From the NCBI RefSeq assembly GCF_040958095.1, contig NC_091195.1, positions 21,336,114-21,400,113 on the forward strand: a stretch of DNA of 64,000 bases, written 5' to 3'. Within the stretch, counting starts at the first letter, position 1. Each line of letters starts with the position of its first letter. Below, one piece after another: positions 8,827 through 20,340 of the stretch. Below the pieces are notes generated by a model. It was not told the origin of the DNA and made no database searches. It was given only the letters and a program-made list of their open reading frames with translations. The position numbers and the translations under genes are program-made. The stretch comes from Procambarus clarkii (taxonomy: Eukaryota; Arthropoda; Malacostraca; Decapoda; Cambaridae).

Positions 8827-9102
8827 ACATGAACATTAAGCGAGTTTGTAATTTATTTTCCCATCACTTAAATACTTATGAAGATGGAGGTTAAGGGAAG
8901 CAATAATATATTATACAACCTTTATTGATAGATTTAAATTTATTCAGTAATGTTTCTGTAACTGTACAAATTGATGCCGTTACTTAGTACTGGACTGTCT
9001 TGCAGTATTTGACTGAGATTTTGAGAAAACTGTTAAATATTGAAGTTCTGAGAAGACATAGATATTGAAGAACTGGTGATGATAGATGTAGATAGGGGCA
9101 GT

Positions 9103-10290
9103 AGGAGTGTCGCCAGGGGTAATGATGGAGGTATGGAGAGGGAGGCAGTAAGAGTGTCGCCAGGGGGGGGGTAATGATGGAGGTATGGAGAGGGAGGCAG
9201 TAAGAGTGTCGCCAGGGGGGGGGGTAATGATGGAGGTATGGAGAGGGAGGCAGTAAGAGTGTCGCCAGGGGGGGGTAATGATGGAGGTATGGAGAGGGAG
9301 GCAGTAAGAGTGTCGCCAGGGGGGGGGTAATGATGGAGGTATGGAGAGGGAGGCAGTAAGAGTGTCGCCAGGGGGGGGGGTAATGATGGAGGTATGGAGA
9401 GGGAGGCAGTAAGAGTGTCGCCAGGGGGGGGTAATGATGGAGGTATGGAGAGGGAGGCAGTAAGAGTGTCGCCAGGGGTAATGATGGAGGGATGGAGATG
9501 GAGGGATGGAGATGGAGGCAGTAAGAGTGTCGCCAGGGGTAATGATGGAGGTATGGAGAGGGAGGCAGTAAGAGTGTCGCCAGGGGTAATGATGGAGGTA
9601 TGGAGATGGAGGCAGTAAGAGTGTCGCCAGGGGTAATGATGGAGGTATGGAGAGGGAGGCAGTAAGAGTGTCGCCAGGGGTAATGATGGAGGGATGGAGA
9701 TGGAGGCAGTAAGAATGTGGCCAGGGGTAATGATGGAGGTATGGAGATGGAGGCAGTAAGAGTGTCGCCAGGGGTAATGATGGAGGTATGGAGATGGAGG
9801 CAGTAAGAATGTGGCCAGGGGTAATGATGGAGGTATGGAGATGGAGGCAGTAAGAGTGTCGCCAGGGGTAATGATGGAGGTATGGAGATGGAGGCAGTAA
9901 GAGTGTCGCCAGGGGTAATGATGAAGGTATGGAGATGGAGGCAGTAAGAGTGTCGCCAGGGGTAATGATGGAGGTATGGAGATGGAGGCAGTAAGAGTGT
10001 CGCCAGGGGTAATGATGGAGGTATGGAGATGGAGGCAGTAAGAGTGTCGCCAGGGGTAATGATGGAGGTATGGAGAGGGAGGCAGTAAGAGTGTCGCCAG
10101 GGGGGTAATGATGGAGGTATGGAGATGGAGGCAGTAAGAGTGTCGCCAGGGGTAATGATGGAGGTATGGAGAGGGAGGCAGTAAGAGTGTCGCCAGGGGG
10201 GTAATGATGGAGGTATGGAGATGGAGGCAGCAAGAGTGTCGCCAGGGGTAATGATGGAGGTATGGAGAGGGAGGCAGTAAGATAGTGTGT
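9103..10290 (+). repeat. 47-bp minisatellite, copy B (about 25 units)
   Basis: Same unit as 1738-1985. The first third of the array has G-runs of 7-10 and the rest runs of 4-6, so units fall into subfamilies. Long minus-strand open frames arise from the stop-free repeat and are not genes. Confidence 0.95.
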
Positions 10291-10519
10291 GGCCAGGGTA
10301 AAAGTGCAGAAATATGCCTCAAGATATCATCACCAAGGAAGAGAGTAGCAGAAGTACAAGACAAACTAACTACACGTCCAGCGTAGTTACCGTCTATGAC
10401 AAAGTTAATCCCGCAAGTTAGAAACCTTCCATATGAAGAGAGATCGACTGAGCTTAATTTACATTCTCTTCAGAATGAAACTCAGGCCAAACAAATCCAC
10501 AAGGTTGTTGTTGTTGTTA

Positions 10520-11130
10520 TAGATTTAGCTACTCAGAACAAAATGTCTATGTAGCACGGGCTATGGTGAGCCCGTAATTGAGTTGGGTTATTCACGATAA
10601 CCTTGTTACTGTGATATTTGAGATTTAAATGGAGGTGGGGTTTCCCTTTTCCCCCGTTTCCACTTCTGTTTTAGCGCACTGGTTTTAGTCTTGTTTTAAT
10701 GACATTATCTTGGTGGCGGATGTAGATGCAGAATGTTCACTAGTGTTTCCCATTCTTCAACAGCTTTTCTAATCATTGTAGTCGCGGTGGAATGAGCATC
10801 TAATGCAGCTGCTGTCGTTGGATTAATGTTGAGTTTGACGCGCAGGGCTTCAGTAGCTTCACATTCCAGTAAGTAGTGCAATAGTGGCGCCTCTGCTTCT
10901 GTTTCACAGATGTGACACTCTTTAACTATTGGGTTCATTACCTCCCAGCAGCACTTGTAACCAAGTCTGAGTCAAGTTTGTAAACACAGATTTACACTGT
11001 GTTTACACAGAAGTTTGACTCTGGGGATATCAAAGAGATATTTATTGCTGGTGTGGTGATAATGGGTTCTATTACATCTGTCCAGGGAGAGTTTCAGAGC
11101 AGGATTTGCATTTAAGAACAGGGTTTTGTA
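10520..11130 (-). mobile_element. LINE-B 3' fragment, copy B
   Basis: Duplicate of 2200-2785. The minus frame 10938-10705 contains CHIC-X9-HYLLEC and ends HPPPR. It carries about 30 bp near 10575-10605 (around gggttattcacgataacctt) absent from copy A. Confidence 0.75.
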
Positions 11131-11142
11131 AATGTAGTTGAC

Positions 11143-11290
11143 GGGAGACATCTCCCGTCACGCAGGGTGCAGTCGCACCTCCACAGATCTCCAGTATCAG
11201 CTCTTGATACTGGTAATGGCTCAAGAGGGCCACCACTCACGGGCTATTCATGCCCGTGCCACCTTTTGGGTGGCTTAATCTTCATCAATC
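11143..11290 (+). mobile_element. Hairpin SINE, copy 3 (duplicate of copy 1)
   Basis: TSD aatgtagttgac at 11131-11142 and 11291-11302, the same insertion as 2798-2949 carried by the segmental duplication. The (atca)n tail is one unit (4 bp) shorter, showing tail slippage after duplication. Confidence 0.88.
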
Positions 11291-11302
11291 AATGTAGTTG
11301 AC

Positions 11303-12095
11303 ACAAGAGAATGTGGAATCTGGGGCGTGTTCCGACACAAGCCTTACACCCCAGAACCCCTAAGATGATTACCACCATTTTGTATCTTGGAGCAGTCGCT
11401 AAAGGCAAAGGCCTCAACATAACCTTAAACTGGATCCCATCCCATATTGGAATCCAATTAAATGAAAAAGCTGATGAAATTGCTGAATTGGCAACTGGTC
11501 ATCCAGTGATACATAAAACAGTTCAACCCAGCCTAGAGAACAACCCAGCCTAGAGAACATAAAAAACATCATCACCAAAAAACTCTCACATCTCAACAAA
11601 GCCTACCTGCACCAGAGAGTAGCTGAAGGTTCACCATCTGCAACATGGTATCTTCAGGCAACCAAATTAGAAAGGTTAAATATCCCAAAAGGAATCCACA
11701 GGGAAATAGCAGTTAGGTTATATAGACTACGTCTAGGTTACAGATGCAACTGGGAGATTGGTGAACCCCGACAGAGAGAGTGCATCTTCTGCCAAACTGT
11801 CACAGAAAAGCCATTACTTCACTATCTTCTGGAATGTGAAGCAACCAATGACCTTAGAAGAGCTTTAAGAGTTCCTGAAACATGCAGTGGCCACCCTGAA
11901 GCCATCAACACAGCCACTCTCCTGGTCAACAAAGGTGTCCAGCAGCTGGACACCCTCATAAAGACTGTGAAGCAGTATCCTCCCCCGCGATAACAGCTTG
12001 ATGGTTAAATGCAACCTCAGAATACTGAGAAAAAAATTGTACCACTTACGGGCTATTCATGCCCGTGCCACCTCTTGGGTGGCTTAATCTTCATC
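11303..12095 (+). mobile_element. LINE-A 3' part, copy B (knuckle region intact)
   Basis: 11311-11553 encodes NITLNWIPSHIGIQLNEKAD, an RNase H C-terminal block with the conserved SH-G---NE-AD residues. A short tandem duplication (acccagcctagagaacaa) near 11525-11560 then shifts the frame. Downstream, 11560-11992 reads RLYRLRLGYRCNWEIGEP, the knuckle CIFC-X9-HYLLEC and ends KQYPPPR. The 3' UTR has the two hairpins and a short (atca) tail cut by a SINE fragment. Confidence 0.8.
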
Positions 12096-12272
12096 ATATA
12101 CAAGAGTTGTTACATTCTTGTAGAGCCACTAGTACGCGTAGCGTTTCGGGCAAGTCCTTAATCCTATGGTCCCTGGAATACGATCCCCGCCGCGAAGAAT
12201 CCTTGTTACAACCAAGTACACATTTTACTGTTGCGTTAAACAGAGGCTACAGTTAAGGATTTGCGCCCAGTA
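12096..12272 (-). mobile_element. tRNA-SINE 3' part (minus)
   Basis: On the minus strand it matches 23385-23560: tttactgggtgcaaatcctt-type sequence, then a conserved ggcaagt/gcccgaaacgctacgcgt segment, then tacaagaatgtaacaactct. The tRNA-like head is missing. On its right side, LINE-A 3' UTR sequence (aacagcttgatggttaaatg) is repeated. Confidence 0.75.
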
Positions 12273-12394
12273 AATAACAGCTTGATGGTTAAATGCAACC
12301 TCAGAATACTGAGAAAAAAAATGTACCACTTACGGGCTATTCATGCCCGTGCCACCTCTTGGGTGGCTTAATCTTTATCAATCAATCAATCCCT

Positions 12395-12907
12395 TCACAC
12401 GTGGGAATACTGTTGAATGAGGTAGTTGATGACATAGCGAAGAGAGCCACTGAAAAAACTCTTGTTGATGTTGTATGTCAGTTAACCTTGAAACAAATAA
12501 AAACAAGAATCAAGATGATCCAAGAGGGTGAAGAAATGATAAAGAGAATGACAATGGTGGACAGTAGTAACACACTTAAGAATTATTCAATAATAAATAC
12601 AAATTCGTCCTTCACTTATGGTAAAGGAAAGTCTACTTGGAAGGATTCAATTTACATGAGATTAAGATTAGGATACAAATATATCTGGCAATACGGTGTT
12701 GATGTCAGTGAAAAAGATAAGGAGTGTAAATTATGTAGTATGCCGCACGCCCACACCTTAGAACATTATGTATTAGAGTGTCAACTTATTGAAAACTATA
12801 GAAATAAGGAAATAAGTAGTGTACCACATCAAATTGTTTGTATGTGTAATAATGGTATGATAGACAGTATACTTAGGAGCTACAAGCACTTTGCCCCAAG
12901 AGTGTAA
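12395..12907 (+). pseudogene. LINE-C C-terminal fragment (RNase H end and zinc knuckle)
   Basis: The frame reads IPSHVGILLNEVVDDIAKRA (RNase H C-terminal block, with the usual Asp pair), a basic linker, YMRLRLGYKYIWQYG, then the knuckle CKLC-X9-HYVLEC and a stop at 12905. Spacing in the knuckle (CX2CX9HX4C) is the same as in LINE-A, B and D. It is 5'-truncated, and its first codons are fused to the upstream (tcaa)n tail. It is the third RNase-H LINE family in the duplicated block. Confidence 0.75.
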
Positions 12908-13035
12908 CACTTATATGCTGTACTTACTATATTAACCTGCAATGTTAAATGGGATTTTTGTAATGTTATTTGTCTATTTGTACTGAGCATTTGTGCGCCC
13001 CTTGAGGGACTTGAAGTAGAGGGGGGGCCAATAGG

Positions 13036-14150
13036 CCAATTGTGGGAAAGTTACTCGAATCTATAATTGCAAATAAAATTCGTCTTCATCTTGAAAAACA
13101 TAAATTAATAAATGAGTCGCAACATGGTTTTATAAATGGCCGTTCATGTTTAACAAATTTGTTATCTTTTTATTCCAGCATAGTTGAGGCAGTTGATAGT
13201 GGTAAGGATTGTGATGTTGTGTACCTTGACTTTAGCAAAGCTTTTGATACAGTGCCACATGAAAGACTGATTAAAAAGATAGTCTCATGGTATTGGGGGT
13301 GCTATATTAAGCTGGATTAGGGCATGGTTGTACCAAAGGAAACAGAGAGTTAGTATAAATGGAGTCAAGTCAGAGTGGGATAATGTTGTTAGTGGAGTAC
13401 CTCAGGGCTCTGTCCTGGGACCTCTGTTGTTTATAATATATATAAATGATTTAGATTCAGGTTTGAGTAGCAACATTTGCAAATTTGCAGATACAAAAAT
13501 CGGTAGGGAAATTAACACGGAAGACTCACTATCACTTCAAGTTGATCTAAATAGGCTTTTGAAATGGTCAAAAGATTGGCAGATGCAGTTTAATGCTGAT
13601 AAATGTAAAGTTCAGAGGCTAGGTAATGATGATAGTTACAAGATACGAGCTAGATGGTGTTGAGATTGCGAAGTCGGATTGCGAAAGGGATCTGGGAGTT
13701 ATGATTAGTGAACGTGTCCAGCGTAGGATGACAAAGTTAATTCCCCAAATTAGAAATCTTTCATATGAAGGAAGATTAATAAAGCTTAAATTGCATTCAC
13801 TGGAAAGGCGAAGAGTTAGGGGTGACATGATAGAGGTTTACAAGTGGGTGAATGGACATAACAAAGGGGATATTAATAGGGTATTAAAAATATCAACTCA
13901 AGACAGAACACGAAACAATGGGTATAAATTGGATAAGTTTAGATTTAGGAAAGACTTGGGTAAATACTGGTTCAGTAACAGGGTTGTTGATTTGTGGAAC
14001 CAATTACCGCGTAACGTGGTAGAGTTGGGGTCCCTCGATTGTTTCAAGCGCGGGTTGGACAAGTATATGAGTGGAATTGGGTAGTTATAGATAGGAGCTG
14101 CCTCGTATGGGCCAATAGGCCTTCTGCAGTTACCTTTGTTCGTATGTTCT
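13036..14150 (+). pseudogene. LINE-E (CR1/L2-like) reverse transcriptase, frameshifted
   Basis: Fragments in order: 13042-13320 with the fingers block ending NGRSCLTNLLSF and palm motif YLDFSKAFDTVPHERL; 13328-13663 with SGVPQGSVLGPLLFIIYIND and NADKCKVQRLG; 13626-14084 with RRMTKLIPQIRNLSYEGRL, RRRVRGDMIEVYKWVNGHN and the C-terminus DKYMSGIG-stop. The catalytic box, normally FADD, reads FADT because one codon is lost. Frame changes lie near 13320 and 13640, and part of the thumb is deleted near 13715. The first ORF and endonuclease are missing. Inactive. Confidence 0.88.
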
Positions 14151-14154
14151 TATG

Positions 14155-14335
14155 TAACAAAGTTGATATTAATAGGGTATTAAAAGTATCAACACAAGAC
14201 AGAACACGAAACAATGGGTATAAATTGGATAAGTTTAGATTTAGGAAAGACTTGGGTAAATACTGGTTCGGTAACAGGGTTGTTGATTTGTTACCTCTGT
14301 TTTTAAGTTCTTATGTTCTTATTTAACTGCAGAAG
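14155..14335 (+). mobile_element. LINE-E C-terminal scrap (plus)
   Basis: Repeats GDINRVLKVSTQDRTRNNGY and DKFRFRKDLGKYWF from the preceding copy, then the 3' UTR string (cttatgttcttatttaactg). Confidence 0.75.
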
Positions 14336-14935
14336 GCCTATTGACCCATACGAGGCAGCTTCTATTTATAACTATCCAGTCCCACTCATATACATGTCCA
14401 ACCCACTACACTACACAATCTTGAACTACAGTACAATACACGCTTGAAACAATCGAGGGACCCCACCTCCATCACGTTACGCGGTAATTGGTTCCAAAAA
14501 TCAACAACCCTGTTACGAAACCAGTATTTACCCAAGTCTTTCCTAAATCTAAACTTATCCAATTAATACCAATAAATTTATACCCAATATATTTAAGCTT
14601 TGTTAATCTCTCTACATATGACAGGTTTCTAATTTGAGGAATTAACTTGAAATTATTAAATAAAATTAACAGGAATTAACAACCCTGTCATCCTACGCTC
14701 AAGTGAATTTGACAGGACAGACCTTGAGGCACTCCATTTACAACATTTTTCCCACTCTGACTTAACCCCCATTTATACTAACTCTCTGTTTCCTTTGGTA
14801 TAGCCATGCCCTAATCCAACTTAATATAGCACCCTCAATACTATGAGACTCTATCTTTTTAATCACTCTTTCATGTGGCACTGTATTGAAAGCTTTACGT
14901 CAAGGTACACAACATCACAATCCTTACCACTATCA
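14336..14935 (-). mobile_element. LINE-E fragments (minus)
   Basis: Minus-strand reading recovers the 3' UTR (gcctcgtatgggtcaatagg), the C-terminal region RKDLGKYWF-NRVVDFWNQL, and upstream palm sequence (KAFNTVPHERVIKKIES). Several deletions. It lies tail-to-tail with 14155-14335. Confidence 0.75.
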
Positions 14936-15240
14936 ACTGCCTCAACTGTGCTGGAAGAAGTAAACAATAATAATGAAAGGATCAAGAATGTAAGAAATAA
15001 ACTGGGATTTATATCTAGAAGCGTTAGCAATAAGTTTATTCTTTTGCTATATCTTGCTCTGGTTAGGCCCCATTTAGATTGTGCAGCTCAGTTTTGGTCG
15101 CCGTACTATACAATGGATATAAATTTCCCAGAGCGCGTCCAGCGTAGGATGACAAAGTTAATCCCGGAAATTAGAAGCCTATCAAGCGAAAAGAGATTGA
15201 AAACTCTTAAATACTCTAGGAAAACGAAGAGTTAGGGGTG
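14936..15240 (+). mobile_element. LINE-E thumb fragment (plus)
   Basis: The frame reads NNNERIKNVRNKLGFISRSV, then LALVRPHLDCAAQFWSPYY and RVQRRMTKLIPEIRSLSSEK. Third orientation change in 1.2 kb. Confidence 0.8.
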
Positions 15241-15480
15241 ACTTAACTGATTTTTTTTTTATTTTTCAGTCAACAAAATATCAACAGAGGAAAGATCTCC
15301 GCAGCGGGTAAGCATCATTCCTACACTACCACCACACCCACCGTCTCCTTGTCCCTGGTGAGGTGGCCGGGCGGGACGACCATAAGATCACCTCTCACCA
15401 ACGACCGACTTCAGTCTTGCCGCCATCAAGTCAGTCTTCCTGGGGCGCTTCTCTTGTGAAACTCTCAAGTCATAACCACC

Positions 15481-16616
15481 ATGATGGACATGCTCCCATT
15501 CTCCTTGTCCATGACCTGCCTGTTTTTATTGTTTGTCCTGATTTTTATTTACCGATATAAGTTATACTATAGGAAGGTAAGTGTTTCGTTGCTATACGAA
15601 CAGTTAACTTATTGCATAGATGCAGACGATGAATCTGCACGGGGTTGAAGATATGATGGCCAGACCACACACCAGATGACGAAAAGACGACGACGTTTTG
15701 GTCCGTCCTGGATCATTGTCAAGTCGTGTTTGACGACCGTTTCTTCATCTTCTGATGTGTGTGGTTCGGTCATCGGTATTCTTCAACTTTGCTTGCTCCT
15801 GTCAGGGGCCCATTTATATTATAAAGGTCGCCACAGACATACACTCCTTCAGAGAAGGATAACAGTTAATCCCAGCAATGGAAACCTTACATTTGAAGAT
15901 AAATTAAGAAAGCTTTACTCTTCTTTACTCTTGAGACTAAGGGAAGACTTGTTTGTTAATTAATGTAACATAATAGACGTGTTGATATATATTTATCTCC
16001 CTGGCGAAACAGGTCCATAACCAACAATTCTCACGTTTTCCAGAAGAACTGTTCGTCCAAGTGTTCGGTAGAGGATCCTTGCTGCCTGCCAGACTCACGT
16101 TGTGGAGAACTGCCTTCCTGCTCCCGCACGCTGACCCTTCACCAGCTGCAGGCCCTCGGACACGTCAACAGTGGGGTGAACACCGAGGCTTTCGGACAGA
16201 CAGAACCATCTGTAAGTCTTTCACGGGAATCTGAGACCTTCATGTCCCGTATGCAAAACAAGAGAACTGTGCCTCTGCCGCCCCTGATCATTGCAAAGCC
16301 ATCCAATGACGCGTCGGCAGTACGCTCTGCACAAAGGTCTTCCGAAGAGGCTAGCCCGGAGCTGTGGTTCATCAACTCTGCTGCCACAACGGCTGAGATC
16401 TCCAATGTCGACCAGTTCGGCGGTAAGGTCTCCAGCGAGACCTCTGCTCACCATGAAACATTCCCAAGTCTCTCAAGGAACATCCGTGTTCCCAAGCTCT
16501 TCCGGAAGAATTCCAGTGTTAACAAGAGAATTGTCAGATCTCAGTCAACCACGTCCCTTGTGGCGTCTTCACCAGAAGATAACCACTACCTTAGCGACTC
16601 CGCTCTGCACATGTAG
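15481..16616 (+). CDS. Two-exon single-pass membrane protein, gene C (222 aa, unknown function)
   Basis: Exons are 15481-15576 and 16044-16616. Exon 1 is 32 codons (MMDMLPFSL...) and ends AGGAAG|gtaagt. Exon 2 starts after cacgttttccag and keeps phase 0 to a stop at 16614-16616. The alternative acceptor at 16012 would shift the frame and stop early, so 16043 is preferred. Residues about 7-26 form a hydrophobic helix (LSMTCLFLLFVLIFIY) followed by RYKLYYRKK, so a signal-anchor with a positively charged cytosolic edge is likely. The tail begins with a Cys-rich patch (KNCSSKCSVEDPCC) and continues Ser/Thr-rich to LSDSALHM. A possible 38-nt upstream exon lies at 15270-15307 (acceptor atttttcag, donor gcggg|ta with GT at 15308). 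Sequence similarity to genes A and B is weak, but exon 1 length, phase and layout are the same. Function unknown. Confidence 0.6.
15640..15790 (+). repeat. Foldback repeat fragment
   Basis: gaagatatgatggccagacc followed by cgacgttttggtccgtcctg. The same family is at 52215-52390, where both arms are present. It lies in the intron of gene C. Confidence 0.6.
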
Positions 16617-17344
16617 ACGCCAACTTGTGTTGCTCTTTGACCCAAGCATTTGGTCAGGTCGGTAGAGCGACGACTTAAATGACAGGACACCGTCCTTATA
16701 GACCTTCCTGGTCTTCCTATGTCCTCCCCACAAATGTCCCATGTGTCGACGAGCCTCCCGGACCCAGATTGGTCTCATCCAATCACACAGCCACAGACCT
16801 TCGACCTGATACATTGTAATCATGGTCATCTTCCCATCCGGAGGACTTTTCCTGGTAATTATAATTCCTTGCATCTGGTATTGATGCCGCCTCCTGGTAC
16901 CCGTCCTAAAGTCAAAATGCGACGTTCTATTAGGAGGACGGGTTGATTTATGAAAACTGTATCATGAAAACGACATGAGAACAAAACTTATACAGTATTA
17001 CATGCATGCCATGTAATACTGTACAGGTTATGTGTAAAGACATACATGTATGTAATACAAATGCCTCTAGCAATGGTGTTTAATTATACACACACACCTT
17101 GATTTCCTTGAGTATTATACGTATAAAATCGCCATTCCTATGACTGTATCTTGGTGTCTGTATTATTAAAATATAAATTAAAAATAATTTTGATTACCTG
17201 TCCTAAAATAGTGAAATTTTGATTTTTTTTTGGGTGGTAATGCATTAGACACCTGGCCCTCAAGTCTGAATTTGTTCTTGAATTTGTCAAATCTGTCAAT
17301 TTGTTCATTTGATGCATCACGCTATTGTGATTTCTGTGTGTAAT
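16617..17344. other. Downstream flank of gene C
   Basis: Probable 3' UTR and AT-rich spacer. The only candidate polyadenylation hexamer I see is attaaa at about 17165. No other gene is recognised. Confidence 0.4.
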
Positions 17345-17585
17345 GAAGTAAGGGCGAAGAGGGAGAACGGCCTATTGACATAGCTCGAGTGCAGGGGGGA
17401 GTTGTGTAAAATCCTGGTTTGTGTCTCGGAGAGGCTGCAGGATCCAGTAAGTTCAGTAGAACTTCGGTTTCAACTCTTTTACCCTGTCGTAGCTCAGTCG
17501 ATTTAGGCTGCGTCTGGGATGCTCCCGGACGCAGGTTCGAATTTTCGTCACGGCCCTTGTGGATTTGTTCCTCAAGTCTGAACAT
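17345..17585 (+). mobile_element. tRNA-related SINE (plus)
   Basis: About 235 bp shared with the reverse strand of 23695-23935. The tRNA-like part (tagctcagtcgatttaggct as A box, ggttcgaatt as B box) lies in the 3' half, preceded by about 120 bp of conserved non-tRNA sequence (ggagaggctgcaggatccag near 17430). Confidence 0.75.
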
Positions 17586-18620
17586 CACGCACCTGACCCT
17601 CAAGTCTGAACATCACGCACCTGACCCTCAAGTCTGAACATTACACACCTGACCCTCAAGTCTGAACATTACACACCCGACCCACAAGTCTGAACATTAC
17701 ACACCCGACCCACAAGTCTGAACATTACACACCTGACCCACAAGTCTGAACATTACACACCCGACCCACAAGTCTGAACATTACACACCTGACCCACAAG
17801 TCTAAACATTACACACCTGACCTACAAGTCTGAACATTACACACCTGACCCACAAGTCTGAACATTACACACCTGACCCACAAGTCTGAACATTACACAC
17901 CTGACCCACAAGTCTAAACATTACACACCTGACCTACAAGTCTGAACATTACACACCCGACCCACAAGTCTGAACATTACACACCCGACCCACAAGTCTG
18001 AACATTACACACCTGACCCACAAGTCTGAACATTACACACCCGACCCACAAGTCTGAACATTACACACCTGACCTACAAGTCTGAACATTACACACCTGA
18101 CCTACAAGTCTGAACATTACACACCCGACCCACAAGTCTGAACATTACACACCTGACCTACAAGTCTGAACATTACACACCCGATCCACAAGTCTGAACA
18201 CTACACACCTGACCTACAAGTCTGAACATTACACACCTGACCTACAAGTCTAAACATTACACACCTGATCCTCAAGTCTGAACATCACGCACCCGACCCA
18301 CAAGTCTGAACATTACACACCTGACCCACAAGTCTGAACATTACACACCCGACCCACAAGTCTGAACATTACACACCCGACCCACAAGTCTGAACATTAC
18401 ACACCTGATCTACAAGTCTGAACACTACACACCTGACCTACAAGTCTGAACACTACACACCTGACCTACAAGTCTGAACATTACACACCTGTCCCACAAG
18501 TCTGAACACTACACACCTGACCTACAAGTCTGAACATTACACACCTGACCTACAAGTCTGAACATTACACACCTGACCTACAAGTCTGAACATTACACAC
18601 CTGACCTACAAGTCTGAACA
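17573..18620 (+). repeat. 28-bp minisatellite (about 37 units)
   Basis: The unit is acaagtctgaacattacaca plus cctgaccc, with c/t variants. It starts at the end of the SINE and ends at the inverted-family repeat at 18620. Confidence 0.95.
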
Positions 18621-19020
18621 TTCAGCCCGTTCTCCAAACAAAGACTCAAAAGTACATTCCATCCACCCGCCAACCCCCCCCCCCCCCCCCCCCCAGCTGT
18701 TTATGAATGAAAAACAGTTTACACACGACTCAAAACTGATGACGTCCGAACAATTCCGGAACAAGTGCTTCACTGACGACTGGTGTTCGAACCACAACGC
18801 TGTAAATGCTTTACCCACGTACTACAAACACAAATAATCACCAACAGAACCTAAACACCCTAATCTAACCTATACCTATATATGCACAATATGCTAATAT
18901 ATTATAATATTAATTTATATTTGAGAAAATTCCTGTTTTGAATGAACAGTATGTTAAAATTTTCGAATGCGCCCGTGGGGTCGACCGCTGGATGTAATGG
19001 ACTTGAGTCGAGGACGGGTT
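18620..19020 (+). repeat. Interspersed repeat, inverted partner of 59370-59755
   Basis: gtttacacacgactcaaaac, acaagtgcttcactgacgac and the AT-rich block atattataatattaatttat recur as reverse complement at 59.4-59.75 kb. It contains a run of about 20 C near 18676-18694. No coding content. Class unknown. Confidence 0.7.
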
Positions 19021-19039
19021 GACTGGCAAATACTTTCTA

Positions 19040-19755
19040 ATATTAAAAAATGCAAGACCTTGCATGTGGATAATAACATTACCTTGCAGCAGTGATGAAG
19101 AAAAGGATCTTGGTGTCAGAATCCACCATTCACTGAAAGTTCAACAACAACTTTACTGCTGCTGTAAAAAGCTAACTAAACCCTAAGGCTAATCAAGCGT
19201 ACCTTTGACTTAAAAGAAAAAGGTAATTATAGAACTGTATAAATCTCTGGTGCGCTCCCACCTAGATTACTGTATGGAGACCTCATCTTCAGAAAGACAT
19301 AGCTGCATTGGAGAAACACCGGGCAACAAAAATCATTCCAGAGCTAAGTCAACTCTGGCGTATCTGGAACGGTTGAGGGCCACAAGGCAAAAATCACTGC
19401 AAACCAGGCCAGACCAGAACTCATTGAAACTTTTAAAATACTGAACAACTTGGAGGATGTTGATCCAGACAACTTCAAGGTTAGATGTAACACATTCAAG
19501 GAGCAACAGTTTCAAGCTCAACAAGCCACAATGTTGGACTGAGAACAGGTAATGTTTTTTTCACCCACAGGGATATTAATTAACCCATGGAACCGCCTAC
19601 CCGCCGAAGCCGTAAATAATTCCAAATGCCAAAACATTGACGAATTTTAAAATCCAACTTAAAAAAATCTACTAGACAAATGGGGATCTTTGACAAGCCG
19701 ACGGCTTCTTGTTCTAGACCACTAGTGTTAGTGGCCCTCAGGTAAATTCAGGTAA
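19040..19755 (+). pseudogene. LINE-F reverse transcriptase C-terminus, decayed
   Basis: Broken plus-strand frames read KEKVIIELYKSLVRSHLDYC near 19215-19275, a conserved thumb block, then segments such as ERLRATRQKSLQTRPDQN and NNLEDVDPDNFKV. The 3' UTR has gacggcttcttgttctagac and a ggtaaattcaggtaaac tail near 19740-19756. A different family from LINE-E. Confidence 0.6.
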
Positions 19756-19921
19756 ACTAATAGCTGTTTAAGCCGCGCTGTAGGTAACATCTCGGAGTCC
19801 GCTGATTTTATTGGATGATCAACAGATGTTTGGCTCTTCTTACATGATAGTATGATAGATGAAATTACTAATGTGGATTTCAGTTTGCCTCAGACCTACA
19901 AGGTTTTGTTGATGTTGTTGG

Positions 19922-20340
19922 ATGAATTGAAATTGAAATAAGTTTATTGAGGTAAAATACACACAAAGGGATGAGGTAGCTCAAGCTATTCTCACCCCGT
20001 TCAGTACATCGTGTTCATACATCCATAGACACACATCACAAACAATAAATATATTGCCGAACATTCTGAGAGATAAACATATACATTTCCTCCTTTACAC
20101 AAGTAGTATGGTATCAGACGTACACACAAATACTTTTATGATGTTGGTGTACTATTGCTCTAAGACTGCCCATAGGCACTCTAAGGGTATAATCAACTTT
20201 GAAGGCAGATTCTTTTTTTCTAACTCATCAGCTCTATTATGCATTCGCAGGCCAACATGAGACGGAATCCACCTGAAGTGAACTCTTTTATCATCATTAA
20301 TAAATTTGTTGTATTTTTGTGTTAAGGAACAACATATATA
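19922..20340 (-). pseudogene. RNase-H LINE fragment with 3' tail (minus)
   Basis: 19922-20110 repeats the tail found at 5896-6070. On the minus strand about 20335-20165 reads KRVHFRWIPSHVGLRMHNRA, an RNase H block, then a decayed continuation. It joins the tail by an internal deletion. Probably the same family as LINE-D. Confidence 0.65.

Larger units (their letters stand above)
7503..13022 (+). repeat. Segmental duplication, copy B
   Basis: Partner of 316-4647. It has four 85-bp units, about 25 47-bp units, an uninterrupted LINE-A site at 11540-11990, and an added tRNA-SINE fragment with a duplicated LINE-A 3' UTR at 12000-12390. High identity including introns and UTRs indicates a recent duplication. 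Confidence 0.9.

Noticed and set aside
8980-10364. Minus-strand open frames of 417 and 443 codons
   Set aside because: They are translations of the 47-bp minisatellite with no start context, no unique domain and frame changes compensated only by the repeat.
16013-16235. Acceptor at 16012 for exon 2 of gene C
   Set aside because: In phase 0 it leads to a stop after about 75 codons, while the acceptor at 16043 keeps a 190-codon frame open.
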